From: Denitromonas ohlonensis
GTDB taxonomy: Bacteria > Pseudomonadota > Gammaproteobacteria > Burkholderiales > Rhodocyclaceae
Reading direction: 5' to 3'
Length of the DNA: 64,000 nucleotides
Assembly (NCBI RefSeq): GCF_007625205.1
Contig: NZ_VMNI01000007.1
Coordinates: 486,553-550,552 of the forward strand
Shown here: positions 15,412-24,983 of the stretch, piece after piece
Layout of the letters: each line of letters starts with the position of its first letter
How positions within the stretch are numbered: the stretch's first letter is position 1
Translations under genes and position numbers: made by a program
The notes under the pieces: generated by a model
Told to the model about the DNA's origin: nothing
The model's database searches: none
The model's input: only the letters and a program-made list of their open reading frames with translations

Positions 15412-17832
15412 TTGAAAGAAGCGCTTGCCCGAGATACCGCTTACCTCCATCCGTACTGGTGCGAGTTGAATCAGGAAGAGGTGATCGACGGTAGCGACGA
15501 ATTTTTTCGCATTCACGGCGCCTCTGCCGGCATCGATGCCCTCTGGCCCCATGCACCCGCACTTCGGCTCGCCATCGATACGGTTCGTCGCGAAGGGCGA
15601 CCGAGTCAGTTGGCGCATGCCGCCGTCGCCCACGATCACACGCGCGTGAGCCGTGTGCTGGTTCTGCCTGGCACCGCCCAAAGCGTATTCATTGCTGGCG
15701 TCCCGGCCGCGCAAACACGATCGCAGGGCCGCGCCTTGTCGCGGTGGCGAAGTGATTTCGCCGATGTGGTGTCTGCACCGCGCCCGCAGCAGCAACGAAT
15801 CGGCGACTGCCTCGCACTGTTGGTCGCGCATAGCGGCGCGAGCCATGCATCGATTGTCGAGTCTGTGTCGACGGGTTATCGGTCGGTCCACTGCGCGTGC
15901 GCGACGGTGGGGCGCTGTGACGATTGCATTGCACCGGTCACGCTGCCCCTTGAGCGCTTTTCTTCTGCCGGCGAGACCTCCGTGACCTCGCTTGCCGATG
16001 GCACGCAGGCGCTGATCCATCCGCTGGGCGGTCCCAAGGAGCCGCTCTGCGCACGCGCGCTGGTGCTGCACCCGCTGGACGTCTCGCGGCGTGCTGCCAT
16101 TGAACGCATGGCCAGTATGGTGGGGAACTGGATCGGCAACATTCTTCGCGCCGCCGATGCCATGCGCGCCGCGCAGCAGCGTGATCGGTTGTATGCCGAA
16201 GTGGTGCGAGCGATGTCTGACGCCGTACTCGTCATCGACGATGATTTTCGGGTGCGCCAAAGCAACGCGGCAGCAGCGAACTTGCTGGGGGCTCGCCCGG
16301 AGACCATCACTGGCGCGGATGTGCGCGACCTGATTCAGGTGAGCGCCAATGATGGCGAAATCGTCGCATGGGCGTCATTGGCGCGGCCCGGGGACACGAG
16401 CCGCATCGAGCCGATCGCATGCGCGCTGCCGCATCGCGGTGGTGTCGCCATGATCAAGGGCTCCTGCGCACGTCTGGGAGAGGCCAACGACAGCGATGCG
16501 TCGGCTGGCACGCTCGTGTTGGTCCTGCGCGACGTCAGTCACGAGGTCGAGACCATGCGCCGCGCCGAGTGGGCGGCGACGCACGACGCGCTGACCGGCT
16601 TGCACAACCGGGTCGGCTTCGAGCGCCGGATGAGCCCGGTCGACACATCCGGCCAACTCATCTGCCTCGATCTTGACCGGTTCAAAGTCATCAACGATAG
16701 CTGCGGTCACGCGGCGGGCGATCAGGTGCTTCGCGCCATCGCCACCATCATTCGCCGTCATATCCGGCGCCTGGACGTACCTGCGCGGATCGGTGGCGAC
16801 GAGTTTTTTGTGGCCTTGCCACAGTGCCCCGAGAATGTCGCGTTGAAAATTGCCGAGGCGATTCGAGCGGACGTCGAGCAATACGCGTATCACGACGAGC
16901 GTGGCGAGGCCTACCGTGTGAGTTGCTCGATCGGCATCTGCGCCTACCACGATCACGACTCTTTGCAGCGGGCGCGCGCCGATGCCGATGCGGCCATGTA
17001 CAGCGCCAAGCGTAGCGGCAAGAACCGGGTGGTTGCCTTTGAACGCAGCCCGCAGGCCATGGCCCGTTCAAGCGATGTGCATTGGGCGCACCGCATCGAG
17101 CGTGCCATTGATGAAGATCGTATCGAGTTGTGGCGGCAACCGATTTTCGATCTGCAGGACAACCGCGCAAAAGGCTACGAAGTGCTGGTGCGCATGCGCG
17201 ATGACAACGGCGCGCTGGTGCTGCCGTCGGAGTTCATCCCGCCGGCAGAGCGCTTCGATCTGATCGGCGCACTGGACCGGCACATCGTGTCGCGCATTGC
17301 GCGGCATTTTTCGGACGTGCTCAACGGCGGACGCTATGTGTCGATCAACCTCTCCGGCCGATCGGCCGCCGATCTCGGGCTGGCGGCCTGGATCACCAAC
17401 TGCTTTGAGCAAGCCGATGTCCATCCCCACCAGATTTGCATCGAACTGACTGAAACCGCTACCGCTGTCGACCCCACGGACGTGCTGACGCTGATGCAGA
17501 CGCTACGCCGAGCCGGCTTCTGCATTGCGCTGGACGATCTGGGTAGCGGGGTGGCCAGCTTTGCCACCTTGCGTGACCTGCCGGTCGATATCGTCAAGCT
17601 CGATGGGGGGTATGTGCGCGGTGTGGCGCAAGACAAACGTGCACAGGAAATTGTTCAGGCGGTGGTGCAGGTGGCGCGCAGCCACGGTATCGAGACCGTG
17701 GCGGAATGGATCGAGGATGAGGCAACGCTCTCGTGGGTCAGCCAGGCGGGCATTACGCGTGGGCAGGGCTTTTATCTGGGCGTGCCGGAGCCCATCATCC
17801 TAGAAAACGCAGTTGACCGCTTGTGCCCGTGA
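15412..17832 (+). CDS. PAS-GGDEF-EAL (EVL variant) cyclic-di-GMP protein
   Basis: About 806 residues. The N-terminal 260 residues are an unassigned sensory region. A PAS-like segment (about 260-375), GGDEF (about 390-545, RIGGDEFF at 460-466) and an EAL domain (about 560-800) follow. The EAL signature reads EVL (590-592), but LELTET-like IELTETAT, DDLGSGVASF and KLDGGY are kept, so weak phosphodiesterase or c-di-GMP binding is possible. The start is uncertain: TTG 15412 has AGGTGG six bases upstream, while ATG 15244 would prepend 56 low-complexity residues. The last seven codons and the stop lie inside the dispersed repeat at 17808-17911. Confidence 0.85.
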   Translation: MKEALARDTAYLHPYWCELNQEEVIDGSDEFFRIHGASAGIDALWPHAPALRLAIDTVRREGRPSQLAHAAVAHDHTRVSRVLVLPGTAQSVFIAGVPAAQTRSQGRALSRWRSDFADVVSAPRPQQQRIGDCLALLVAHSGASHASIVESVSTGYRSVHCACATVGRCDDCIAPVTLPLERFSSAGETSVTSLADGTQALIHPLGGPKEPLCARALVLHPLDVSRRAAIERMASMVGNWIGNILRAADAMRAAQQRDRLYAEVVRAMSDAVLVIDDDFRVRQSNAAAANLLGARPETITGADVRDLIQVSANDGEIVAWASLARPGDTSRIEPIACALPHRGGVAMIKGSCARLGEANDSDASAGTLVLVLRDVSHEVETMRRAEWAATHDALTGLHNRVGFERRMSPVDTSGQLICLDLDRFKVINDSCGHAAGDQVLRAIATIIRRHIRRLDVPARIGGDEFFVALPQCPENVALKIAEAIRADVEQYAYHDERGEAYRVSCSIGICAYHDHDSLQRARADADAAMYSAKRSGKNRVVAFERSPQAMARSSDVHWAHRIERAIDEDRIELWRQPIFDLQDNRAKGYEVLVRMRDDNGALVLPSEFIPPAERFDLIGALDRHIVSRIARHFSDVLNGGRYVSINLSGRSAADLGLAAWITNCFEQADVHPHQICIELTETATAVDPTDVLTLMQTLRRAGFCIALDDLGSGVASFATLRDLPVDIVKLDGGYVRGVAQDKRAQEIVQAVVQVARSHGIETVAEWIEDEATLSWVSQAGITRGQGFYLGVPEPIILENAVDRLCP

Positions 17833-17911
17833 GCCAGGTATTGAACATGCGAAGCTTTTCGGCTTCGAGGTCAATCACCCGGTGGGTGATCGCGCTACGC
17901 GTCCGATCGCG
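17808..17911. repeat. Dispersed hairpin-rich repeat, copy 1
   Basis: This 104-bp segment matches 30593-30696 at 96 of 104 positions. It holds CGAAGC/GCTTCG (17850-17867), the 7-bp palindrome ATCACCC/GGGTGAT with a GGT loop (17874-17890), and a GCGC/GCGC hairpin. It overlaps the end of the EVL-domain gene and supplies its stop codon. Confidence 0.8.
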
Positions 17912-17914
17912 CGG

Positions 17915-18379
17915 CTAGCGGCGGTGCCCGAGCGCGGCTTGTGCCCGGGCTTTGGCGGCGACCAGGTCGCCGCGCGAGATGTACAGCAAGTCGCCCAGCT
18001 TGCGCATCAAATGGCTCTCGTGCGCGCAGACATGTCCGTCGGCCAGGGCAATGGCCCACAGATACTCGACGACGCGCAGCTTCTGAGCGGCATCCAGCGC
18101 CTGATTCAGGCGCGATGTAAAGGGATGAAAGCCGGGCGCTTCGCGGGACTCGGCCGTGGCCGCGTCGAGCAGCTGATCGACTTCATTGGTGTCGAGCTGA
18201 AACTCGGCCGCCAGGACTTTGCGTAGATGCGACATCTCGGCCGGCGAGCTTTCGCTGTCGGCGCGCATCATTTCGACCAATAGCGCCGCGGTGGCCAAGG
18301 GGAGGGATGGCGGCGCGTCGTCGGCGTTTGCCGACGCATTGGTCAGCGTGCTGAAAAAAGCCTGAAGTGATTGAATCAT
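17915..18379 (-). CDS. TerB-like (tellurite resistance TerB family) protein
   Basis: A 154-residue all-helical protein of the TerB superfamily. Family hallmarks are the acidic, metal-binding-type helix ends: LLVEMMRADSESSPAEMSHLRKVL in the first half, and LWAIALADGHVCAHESHLMRKLGDLL in the second, matching the duplicated D-x-D/E-x-x-E pattern of TerB. It should be cytoplasmic. TerB proteins are linked to tellurite or stress resistance and membrane-associated complexes, but single copies without terCDE, as here, have no defined function. It is 68 bases downstream of ettA on the same strand and may be co-transcribed with it. Confidence 0.8.
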   Translation of the reverse strand: MIQSLQAFFSTLTNASANADDAPPSLPLATAALLVEMMRADSESSPAEMSHLRKVLAAEFQLDTNEVDQLLDAATAESREAPGFHPFTSRLNQALDAAQKLRVVEYLWAIALADGHVCAHESHLMRKLGDLLYISRGDLVAAKARAQAALGHRR

Positions 18380-18447
18380 CGCGGAAACCCTTCTGAATCA
18401 GACGGCGGGGGCGTGCCGCGCACAGCCCCCGTCGAGCCCATGACAGA

Positions 18448-20112
<1,665 letters not shown>

Positions 20113-20218
20113 TGGGTACGCTGCCGGGTTACGATCAGGGAAAACGAAACTTTACCCGAAGCCGCGTTCGCCCGTCTGCCTGCGCGCACTTGGTTTTGGG
20201 CAAGTGAGAGCGAACAAC

Positions 20219-21463
20219 ATGCAGATTTGTGTCCTCGGCGCCGGTCTGGCCGGCGTGACCGCCGCGCATGCGCTGGCCCGTGAAGGGCACGCCGTGACGG
20301 TGATTGATCGCGCGGCCAGCCCCGCGCAGGAAACCAGCTTTGCCAATGCCGGCCTGATTTCGCCGGGGCATGCGTTTAGCTGGGCGTCGCCCGGCGCACC
20401 GGTGGCTTTGCTCAAGTCGCTGTTCGACCGCCAGCAAGCCTTGCGGATCAAGCCGCGCTTCGACCCGGCACTGATGCGCTGGGGCTGGCGCTTTGTGCGC
20501 AACTGCCAAACCGATGCCTGGGAGCGCAATTCGCTCCTGCTGATGCGCCTGGCCGCCTACGCCCAGCAACAGCTCGACACCATCATCGACGAAACCGGTG
20601 TGGACTTTGCGCATACGCGTGGCGGGCTGATCTATCTCTACGACACCGATGTCGCGCTGGCGCAGGCGATCTCGACGCTGAACGTGTTGCGAGAAGCGCA
20701 GATCGAGGCCCATGTCCTCTCGCCTGACGATGTGGTTCGTCTCGAACCCGCCTTGGCAACCCGCGCCCGCAGCATTGCTGGCGCCGTTCATTGCCCGAGT
20801 GATGCCAGCGGCGACGCCCATCGCTTTACGGTTGAACTGGCCACTCGCTGCCAGCAGCGCGGTGTGCGCTTTTGTTTCAATGAAACCATTCAAGCTTGGC
20901 GGGTTCAGGGTGAGCAGATTGACGCGGTCGTGACTGAGCACGGCGAGCACCGCGCGGATGCGTTCGTGCTGGCGCTCGGCAGCTTTTCGCCCGTGCTTGC
21001 GCGGCAACTCGGTCTGCGCTTGCCGATTTATCCGGTACGCGGAAATTCCGTGTCTTTTCCGATCGGTGTCGGGCACACGCCGCCAACGCTGGCTGGCGTC
21101 GACGATGGCACGCTGACCGCCTGGTCTCGGCTCGGCGCGGTGCTCCGGATGACGACTACGGCCGAATTTTCGGGCTACGCCAACCGACTGCCGGACAAGG
21201 ATGTGGCCATGCTGGTCGCACGTGCCGAAGCCTTGTTTCCAAATGGTGCCGACTTCAGCCAGCCCACACCGTGGTCAGGCCTGCGGCCCATGACGCCGGA
21301 AGGTCCGCCCTTGGTGGGCCAGGCCGGGCCCCGCAATCTATGGCTGAACACCGGCCACGGCGCGATGGGTTGGACCACCGCGGCAGGAACCGCGCAAATC
21401 CTGGCGGATCTCATCGCCGGTCGCCAACCGGCGCATCCCTATCCCTCGCCGCGTTTGCGTTGA
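20219..21463 (+). CDS. D-amino acid dehydrogenase, DadA-like FAD oxidoreductase
   Basis: A 414-residue FAD-dependent oxidoreductase of the DadA/DAO type. The N-terminal dinucleotide-binding motif is VLGAGLAGVTAA (5-16), with the acidic end of the second strand at VIDR. ETSFANAGLISPGHAFSWASPG is a strong DadA signature. The C-terminal block GLRPMTPEGPPLVGQ, then LNTGHGAMGWT, is typical of the family. It would deaminate D-amino acids to 2-oxo acids, passing electrons to the respiratory chain at the inner membrane. No alanine racemase gene (dadX) is adjacent, unlike in enterobacteria. Start ATG 20219. Confidence 0.85.
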   Translation: MQICVLGAGLAGVTAAHALAREGHAVTVIDRAASPAQETSFANAGLISPGHAFSWASPGAPVALLKSLFDRQQALRIKPRFDPALMRWGWRFVRNCQTDAWERNSLLLMRLAAYAQQQLDTIIDETGVDFAHTRGGLIYLYDTDVALAQAISTLNVLREAQIEAHVLSPDDVVRLEPALATRARSIAGAVHCPSDASGDAHRFTVELATRCQQRGVRFCFNETIQAWRVQGEQIDAVVTEHGEHRADAFVLALGSFSPVLARQLGLRLPIYPVRGNSVSFPIGVGHTPPTLAGVDDGTLTAWSRLGAVLRMTTTAEFSGYANRLPDKDVAMLVARAEALFPNGADFSQPTPWSGLRPMTPEGPPLVGQAGPRNLWLNTGHGAMGWTTAAGTAQILADLIAGRQPAHPYPSPRLR

Positions 21464-21466
21464 GAT

Positions 21467-21928
21467 TCAGTAAGGAATTGGCGTCCAGTCAGGATGCTCG
21501 AAGCTTTTTCCGTAACGGTTGAGCGCCTGCACGGCCATCATGTAGCCCAGTCGGCGGGCGGGCAGGTGCGTGGCGTGCGTCATGATGTCGGCGCCATCAC
21601 CCAGATCTTTCTTGATCTCTGAAAGCGCGATGGCGGCATTGCGGTCGGTATGTGTCGTCGGAAAGGTGGCGAGCCGCTTGAGCATCCAGTCGGCCAGCGC
21701 ATCGTATTGCGCTTCGGTGCGCTGGTTCTGCTGCAAATCGTGGCCAACGGCGCGCAGCATTTGCGCCATTTCATCGATGGCAGCGCGGAGCGGCGCATCG
21801 CTCGTCCAATGGGCGGGGGCCTGGGCCGGCGTCACCGCCGCCGGGGCGTGCTGATCGGCAAGCGCGGGCGGGGCCGCGGCAAAGAGTGTGGCTGCAATCA
21901 GAGTGGAGGCAGCAAGAACAGGGCGCAT
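21467..21928 (-). CDS. Secreted hypothetical protein
   Basis: A 153-residue protein with a clear signal peptide (about 1-24, MRPVLAASTLIAATLFAAAPPALADQ), so probably periplasmic. The mature part is helical, with blocks LRAAIDEMAQMLRAVGHDLQQ, ALADWMLKRLATFP and LPARRLGYMMAVQALNRYG. I do not recognise the family. The start at 21928 has GGAGAG upstream on the minus strand. It lies downstream of the bactofilin gene on the same strand, but the terminator at 21976-22010 separates them, so it is probably transcribed on its own. Confidence 0.65.
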   Translation of the reverse strand: MRPVLAASTLIAATLFAAAPPALADQHAPAAVTPAQAPAHWTSDAPLRAAIDEMAQMLRAVGHDLQQNQRTEAQYDALADWMLKRLATFPTTHTDRNAAIALSEIKKDLGDGADIMTHATHLPARRLGYMMAVQALNRYGKSFEHPDWTPIPY

Positions 21929-21975
21929 GACGGGACTCTCCGGAAACGAAATATCTTCCACAAAGCCGAATTGTC

Positions 21976-22010
21976 GCAAAAAAACGGGCGCCGACGGCAC
22001 CCGTTTTTGC
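21976..22010 (-). terminator. Rho-independent terminator of bactofilin gene
   Basis: On the minus strand a hairpin of GGGTGCC-GTC-GGCGCCC type, with one internal mismatch, is flanked by A-rich and T-rich runs and ends in TTTTTTT. It lies 26 bases after the bactofilin stop codon. Confidence 0.8.
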
Positions 22011-22035
22011 ATGGCTCACAGCAGGTTTGACGGTG

Positions 22036-22662
22036 TCAGTTAGCCGAGGCGACCAATGATTTGACCTTGTCATCCTTGCCGGCCTGCTTGTCGTAGTCAC
22101 CACGGCCAACCTGAGCGGAATTGAGCGACTGCACGTCGCCAGAGACTTCGCCGCCTTCTTCGATCAGGATCTTGCCATAGCGGATCTTACCGCTGACCCG
22201 GCCCGTTGCATGAATGATCAATTGCTTGCGCGCCGTGAGTTCGCCGTCGAACTTGCCGTGGATTTCGGCCACATCGATACCGACCTTGCCGGAAAACGCG
22301 CCTTGCTCTGCAATGCGGATCACGCGGCTGTCCATGGTCGCTTCGACCCGGCCTTCGACCACCAGCGTGTCGCAGTCAAGAATCTCTGCACCCTTGAGCT
22401 TGACGTCAGGACCGACGATCAGGCGGCTGCCGCTGTCTTCGGTGGCATCGGTACGCGGTGTTTCTGCGGCCTCGGCCGTTGCCGGATTGGCGGTATCAGT
22501 CGGGGTCTCGGTCTGGCTACGCATGTGGGCTCCAAATGTTCCGGGTCTGGGGGACGGGCGGGTAGAGGCCGACGTCGGATTGGTCGGCGTGGATGAGTTG
22601 AAGGGGGCGGGCGTGGGCTCGGCGGCTTCACGCTTCGGGAACAGTCCGGGTTTGTTGAACAT
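22036..22662 (-). CDS. Bactofilin family cytoskeletal protein
   Basis: A 208-residue bactofilin. The disordered N-terminal 80 residues are rich in Pro, Thr and Ala. The bactofilin domain follows (about 88-190), with repeating beta-helix strands: GSRLIVGPDVKLKGAEILDCDTLVVEGRVEA, then GKVGIDVAEIHGKFDGELTA, LIIHATGRVSGKIRYGKILIEEGGEVSGDV. Bactofilins polymerise without nucleotides and organise cell-envelope enzymes or polar machinery. The start 22662 has AAGGAG seven bases upstream. Upstream is a near-consensus sigma54 promoter (22717-22732), and beyond it three GlrR-type boxes, so it is a predicted QseF target. No M23 peptidase gene adjoins it. Confidence 0.9.
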   Translation of the reverse strand: MFNKPGLFPKREAAEPTPAPFNSSTPTNPTSASTRPSPRPGTFGAHMRSQTETPTDTANPATAEAAETPRTDATEDSGSRLIVGPDVKLKGAEILDCDTLVVEGRVEATMDSRVIRIAEQGAFSGKVGIDVAEIHGKFDGELTARKQLIIHATGRVSGKIRYGKILIEEGGEVSGDVQSLNSAQVGRGDYDKQAGKDDKVKSLVASAN

Positions 22663-22716
22663 CTCATCTCCTTGACGATCGCGGCTGCGGGCACAACACC
22701 CGCTTGGCCCGACTCT

Positions 22717-22732
22717 TGCAAGTGGCATGCCA
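22717..22732 (-). promoter_or_regulatory. Sigma54 promoter of the bactofilin gene
   Basis: The minus strand reads TGGCATGCCACTTGCA. Against the sigma54 consensus TGGCAC-N5-TTGCW only one conserved base differs, and the GG and GC dinucleotides are the required 12 bases apart. The predicted transcript start is near 22706, giving a leader of about 44 bases. Confidence 0.75.
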
Positions 22733-22808
22733 CACACTGGAAGTCATTGAATCAACGTGGCTTGGCGCCGGTAGACAATGCACTCGATCGCCTGGCTTGT
22801 GTCGCACC

Positions 22809-22826
22809 TGTCGCCAATAACCGACA
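22809..22826. promoter_or_regulatory. GlrR/QseF-type box 1 (TGTC-N10-GACA)
   Basis: TGTC at 22809-22812 and GACA at 22823-22826, separated by ten bases, exactly match the known GlrR binding pattern. The centre is about 111 bases upstream of the predicted bactofilin transcript start. Confidence 0.65.
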
Positions 22827-22875
22827 CAGCTTTTGGTAACATTTCTTAAGCGACTGTTTGTGCAGATAATTTCAA

Positions 22876-22893
22876 TGTCGCCGTTCGGCGACG
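22876..22893. promoter_or_regulatory. GlrR/QseF-type box 2 (one mismatch)
   Basis: TGTC at 22876-22879 and GACG at 22890-22893 are ten bases apart; the longer palindrome TGTCGCC-GTTC-GGCGACG surrounds the centre. It lies about 178 bases upstream of the predicted bactofilin start. Confidence 0.5.
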
Positions 22894-22968
22894 CCGGCGC
22901 GCCCTGCGAGCGAGTCAAGGCATTGTCATAGGCGCTCATTTGCATTTGCTTACCGCATCCGAGGGGCG

Positions 22969-22986
22969 TGTCGCCTACAGTCGACA
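22969..22986. promoter_or_regulatory. GlrR/QseF-type box 3 (TGTC-N10-GACA)
   Basis: TGTC at 22969-22972 and GACA at 22983-22986 with a ten-base spacer. It ends 27 bases before the qseE start codon, so it could also autoregulate the Qse operon. Confidence 0.6.
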
Positions 22987-23013
22987 CTGTCACCCAATCC
23001 TGTGGGCAGCCCC

Positions 23014-24420
23014 ATGTTTTCCCGAATGTCATTCCGGCAGATGCTGCTCGCCGGCTTTGTACTCATCGCGCTGGTGTTGAGTGCCGCCGCCTTGCAGGGT
23101 CTTCGGGTGCTTGAATCCTTTGCGCAACAGAGTCGTGCCGGTGCGGATACCGCCGTGGGACTGACCTCGGCTGCCCAGCAGCTGGCGCAGCGCACCGTCG
23201 ATATGGAGCGCAGCGCGCGCCAGTTCGTGGTGCTGAATGATCCTGCGCTGCGCAAGCGCTATCGCGACGCACGCGCCGATGCCGAAACCGCGCTGCTGGC
23301 CTTTTCCCGCGCCGAGCCGTCCACGCTGGGCGGCGTCGCCGATACCTGGCGCGCCGCCGCTGACGAGGCCGAGGTCGCGATCACCGGTACGCCCGACGAT
23401 GTTGCCTTGCGCGACGCACTCGATCGGCTGCATCTGATCAATGAACGCTTGAGCATCGAAGCGCGCCAATGGATCGCGGTGCGCAACGCACGCTTGCTCG
23501 ACACCCTCGAAGCGAACCGCTTGCGCCTCGCCTGGCAGGTGCTGCTTGCGCTGCTGGTCGCCGTGGCCTTGGCAGCCTTTTTTGGGTGGCAGCTGGCGCG
23601 GCCAGTCAAGCAGATCGAGGAGGGCATTGCTCGCCTCGGCGACAACCTGCTTGAGATTCCGGTGGATATCGAAGGGCCGGCAGACCTGCGCCAGGTGGGG
23701 CAGCGTCTGGACTGGCTTCGCCAGCGTCTGGGCGAGCTGGAATCTGATCGAGCGCGCATGTTGCGGCATGTCTCTCATGAGCTGAAAACCCCGCTGGCAG
23801 CGCTGCGCGAGGGTATCGCGCTGCTCGACGACGAAGTCACCGGCCCGCTCGCCGGCGGGCAGCGCGAGGTGGTCGATATCCTTCGCGACAATGCCCACCT
23901 GCTACAGGGGCGTATCGAAGATCTGCTCGACTTCAACGCCGCCGTGTTCGATGCGCGGCGCCTGCAACGCAGCACCGTTGAGGTCAAAGCGCTGCTGACC
24001 CAGGTGGCCGATGGCCAGCGCTTGCAGGCGAAGTCGCGCGATGTCGAGATCGAGCTCCAGGCCGACCCCGTTTCCGTCGATGGCGATATCGCCAAGCTGG
24101 GGGTTGCGGTCGGCAATCTGCTGGCCAATGCGATCTCCTTCAGTGCATCGGGCGGGGTGGTGAGCCTGCGTGCCGCGCGCAGCGCTGGCCATGTGCATAT
24201 TGATTGCATCGACACCGGCCCAGGCATTGCCGAGGACGATGTTCCCCGTATTTTCGATCCCTTCTTTCAAGGGCGTCGCCAAGGAGCGACACCGCGCTGC
24301 GGCAGCGGTGTCGGCTTGTCGATCGTGCGTGAATATGTTCAGGCGCACGGCGGTCGGGTCGTGTTGCTCTCTGGCGAACGCGGCGCGCATTTTCGAATCG
24401 AACTCCCACTCGATAGCTGA
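23014..24420 (+). CDS. qseE: QseE/GlrK-like membrane sensor histidine kinase
   Basis: A 468-residue sensor kinase. TM1 is near residues 10-30 and TM2 near 168-190 (VLLALLVAVALAAFFGW), with a helical periplasmic domain of about 135 residues between. HAMP follows, then HisKA with RHVSHELKTPLAAL (H255). The HATPase has GNLLANAISFS, DTGPGIAEDDVPRIFDPFFQG and SGVGLSIVREYVQAHGG. It is followed by a QseG-like lipoprotein and a QseF-type activator, the exact glrK-qseG-glrR order of E. coli, which identifies it despite sequence distance. It should phosphorylate QseF in response to envelope signals. Start ATG 23014; GTG 23002 is possible. Three GlrR-type boxes lie upstream. Confidence 0.85.
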   Translation: MFSRMSFRQMLLAGFVLIALVLSAAALQGLRVLESFAQQSRAGADTAVGLTSAAQQLAQRTVDMERSARQFVVLNDPALRKRYRDARADAETALLAFSRAEPSTLGGVADTWRAAADEAEVAITGTPDDVALRDALDRLHLINERLSIEARQWIAVRNARLLDTLEANRLRLAWQVLLALLVAVALAAFFGWQLARPVKQIEEGIARLGDNLLEIPVDIEGPADLRQVGQRLDWLRQRLGELESDRARMLRHVSHELKTPLAALREGIALLDDEVTGPLAGGQREVVDILRDNAHLLQGRIEDLLDFNAAVFDARRLQRSTVEVKALLTQVADGQRLQAKSRDVEIELQADPVSVDGDIAKLGVAVGNLLANAISFSASGGVVSLRAARSAGHVHIDCIDTGPGIAEDDVPRIFDPFFQGRRQGATPRCGSGVGLSIVREYVQAHGGRVVLLSGERGAHFRIELPLDS

Positions 24421-24431
24421 GACTGATATTG

Positions 24432-24983
24432 ATGATTTTCCGACTCTGCCGCCTGAGCGCACCGGCGTTTGTTCTGGGCCTGCTCGCGGGTTGCGCGCAA
24501 TTTCCCGTGGCAGGCACCTTGCCCTCCGATGAACCCATCAAGACGGCCGTGCGTCACGACGACGTCACGCCGCGCGCCATTCTTGCCTATGGCCGACATG
24601 TGGCCGAGCTCGATGCCGCGGGTTTTGCCAAAGAACTGAAAGCGATCGAAGGGCAGGGGAGCGACCCCATGAGCCAGATGCGGCTGGCGCTATTGCATGC
24701 GCAGCCGCGGGCCGACGCCGATCTCGCGCGTGGCCTGGCGTTGCTCGACAAGTTGCTGGCCAATCGCAGCCCCGACGCGGCCAGCCTCCACCCGCTGGCG
24801 CGAATCGTGCATGTTCAGTTGGCCACCCGCGCCCGGTTGATGGCCCAGAACGAAGCCTTGCTGTCCGAACAGCAGGCCGGGCGCGAAGCGGTGGCCAACC
24901 TGCAACAAAAACTGGACGCGCTGACCGCGATCGAGCGCAGCCTGCCCGCGCCGGCACGCCGTCCTTCGGAGACTTCCCGATGA
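24432..24983 (+). CDS. qseG: QseG-like outer-membrane lipoprotein
   Basis: A 183-residue predicted lipoprotein. The signal sequence ends in LLAGC, so C21 is the lipidated residue. The mature part is helical and ends in a coiled-coil segment (ALLSEQQAGREAVANLQQKLDAL), as in enterobacterial QseG. In E. coli QseG contacts the periplasmic part of QseE and tunes kinase output. It sits 11 bases after qseE and overlaps qseF by four bases (ATGA), implying translational coupling. Identification rests on the lipobox, the helical content and this conserved operon position; sequence similarity itself looks weak. TTG 24429 just before the ATG is an alternative start. Confidence 0.72.
   Translation: MIFRLCRLSAPAFVLGLLAGCAQFPVAGTLPSDEPIKTAVRHDDVTPRAILAYGRHVAELDAAGFAKELKAIEGQGSDPMSQMRLALLHAQPRADADLARGLALLDKLLANRSPDAASLHPLARIVHVQLATRARLMAQNEALLSEQQAGREAVANLQQKLDALTAIERSLPAPARRPSETSR

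Noticed and set aside
18380..18447. GC-rich hairpin between ettA and terB as terminator
   Set aside because: The stem is imperfect and no T-run follows on the minus strand; the two genes may be co-transcribed.
22921..22950. Sigma54 promoter reading toward qseE
   Set aside because: GG and GC pairs are present near 22931-22943, but their spacing is off by one base in each alignment tried.
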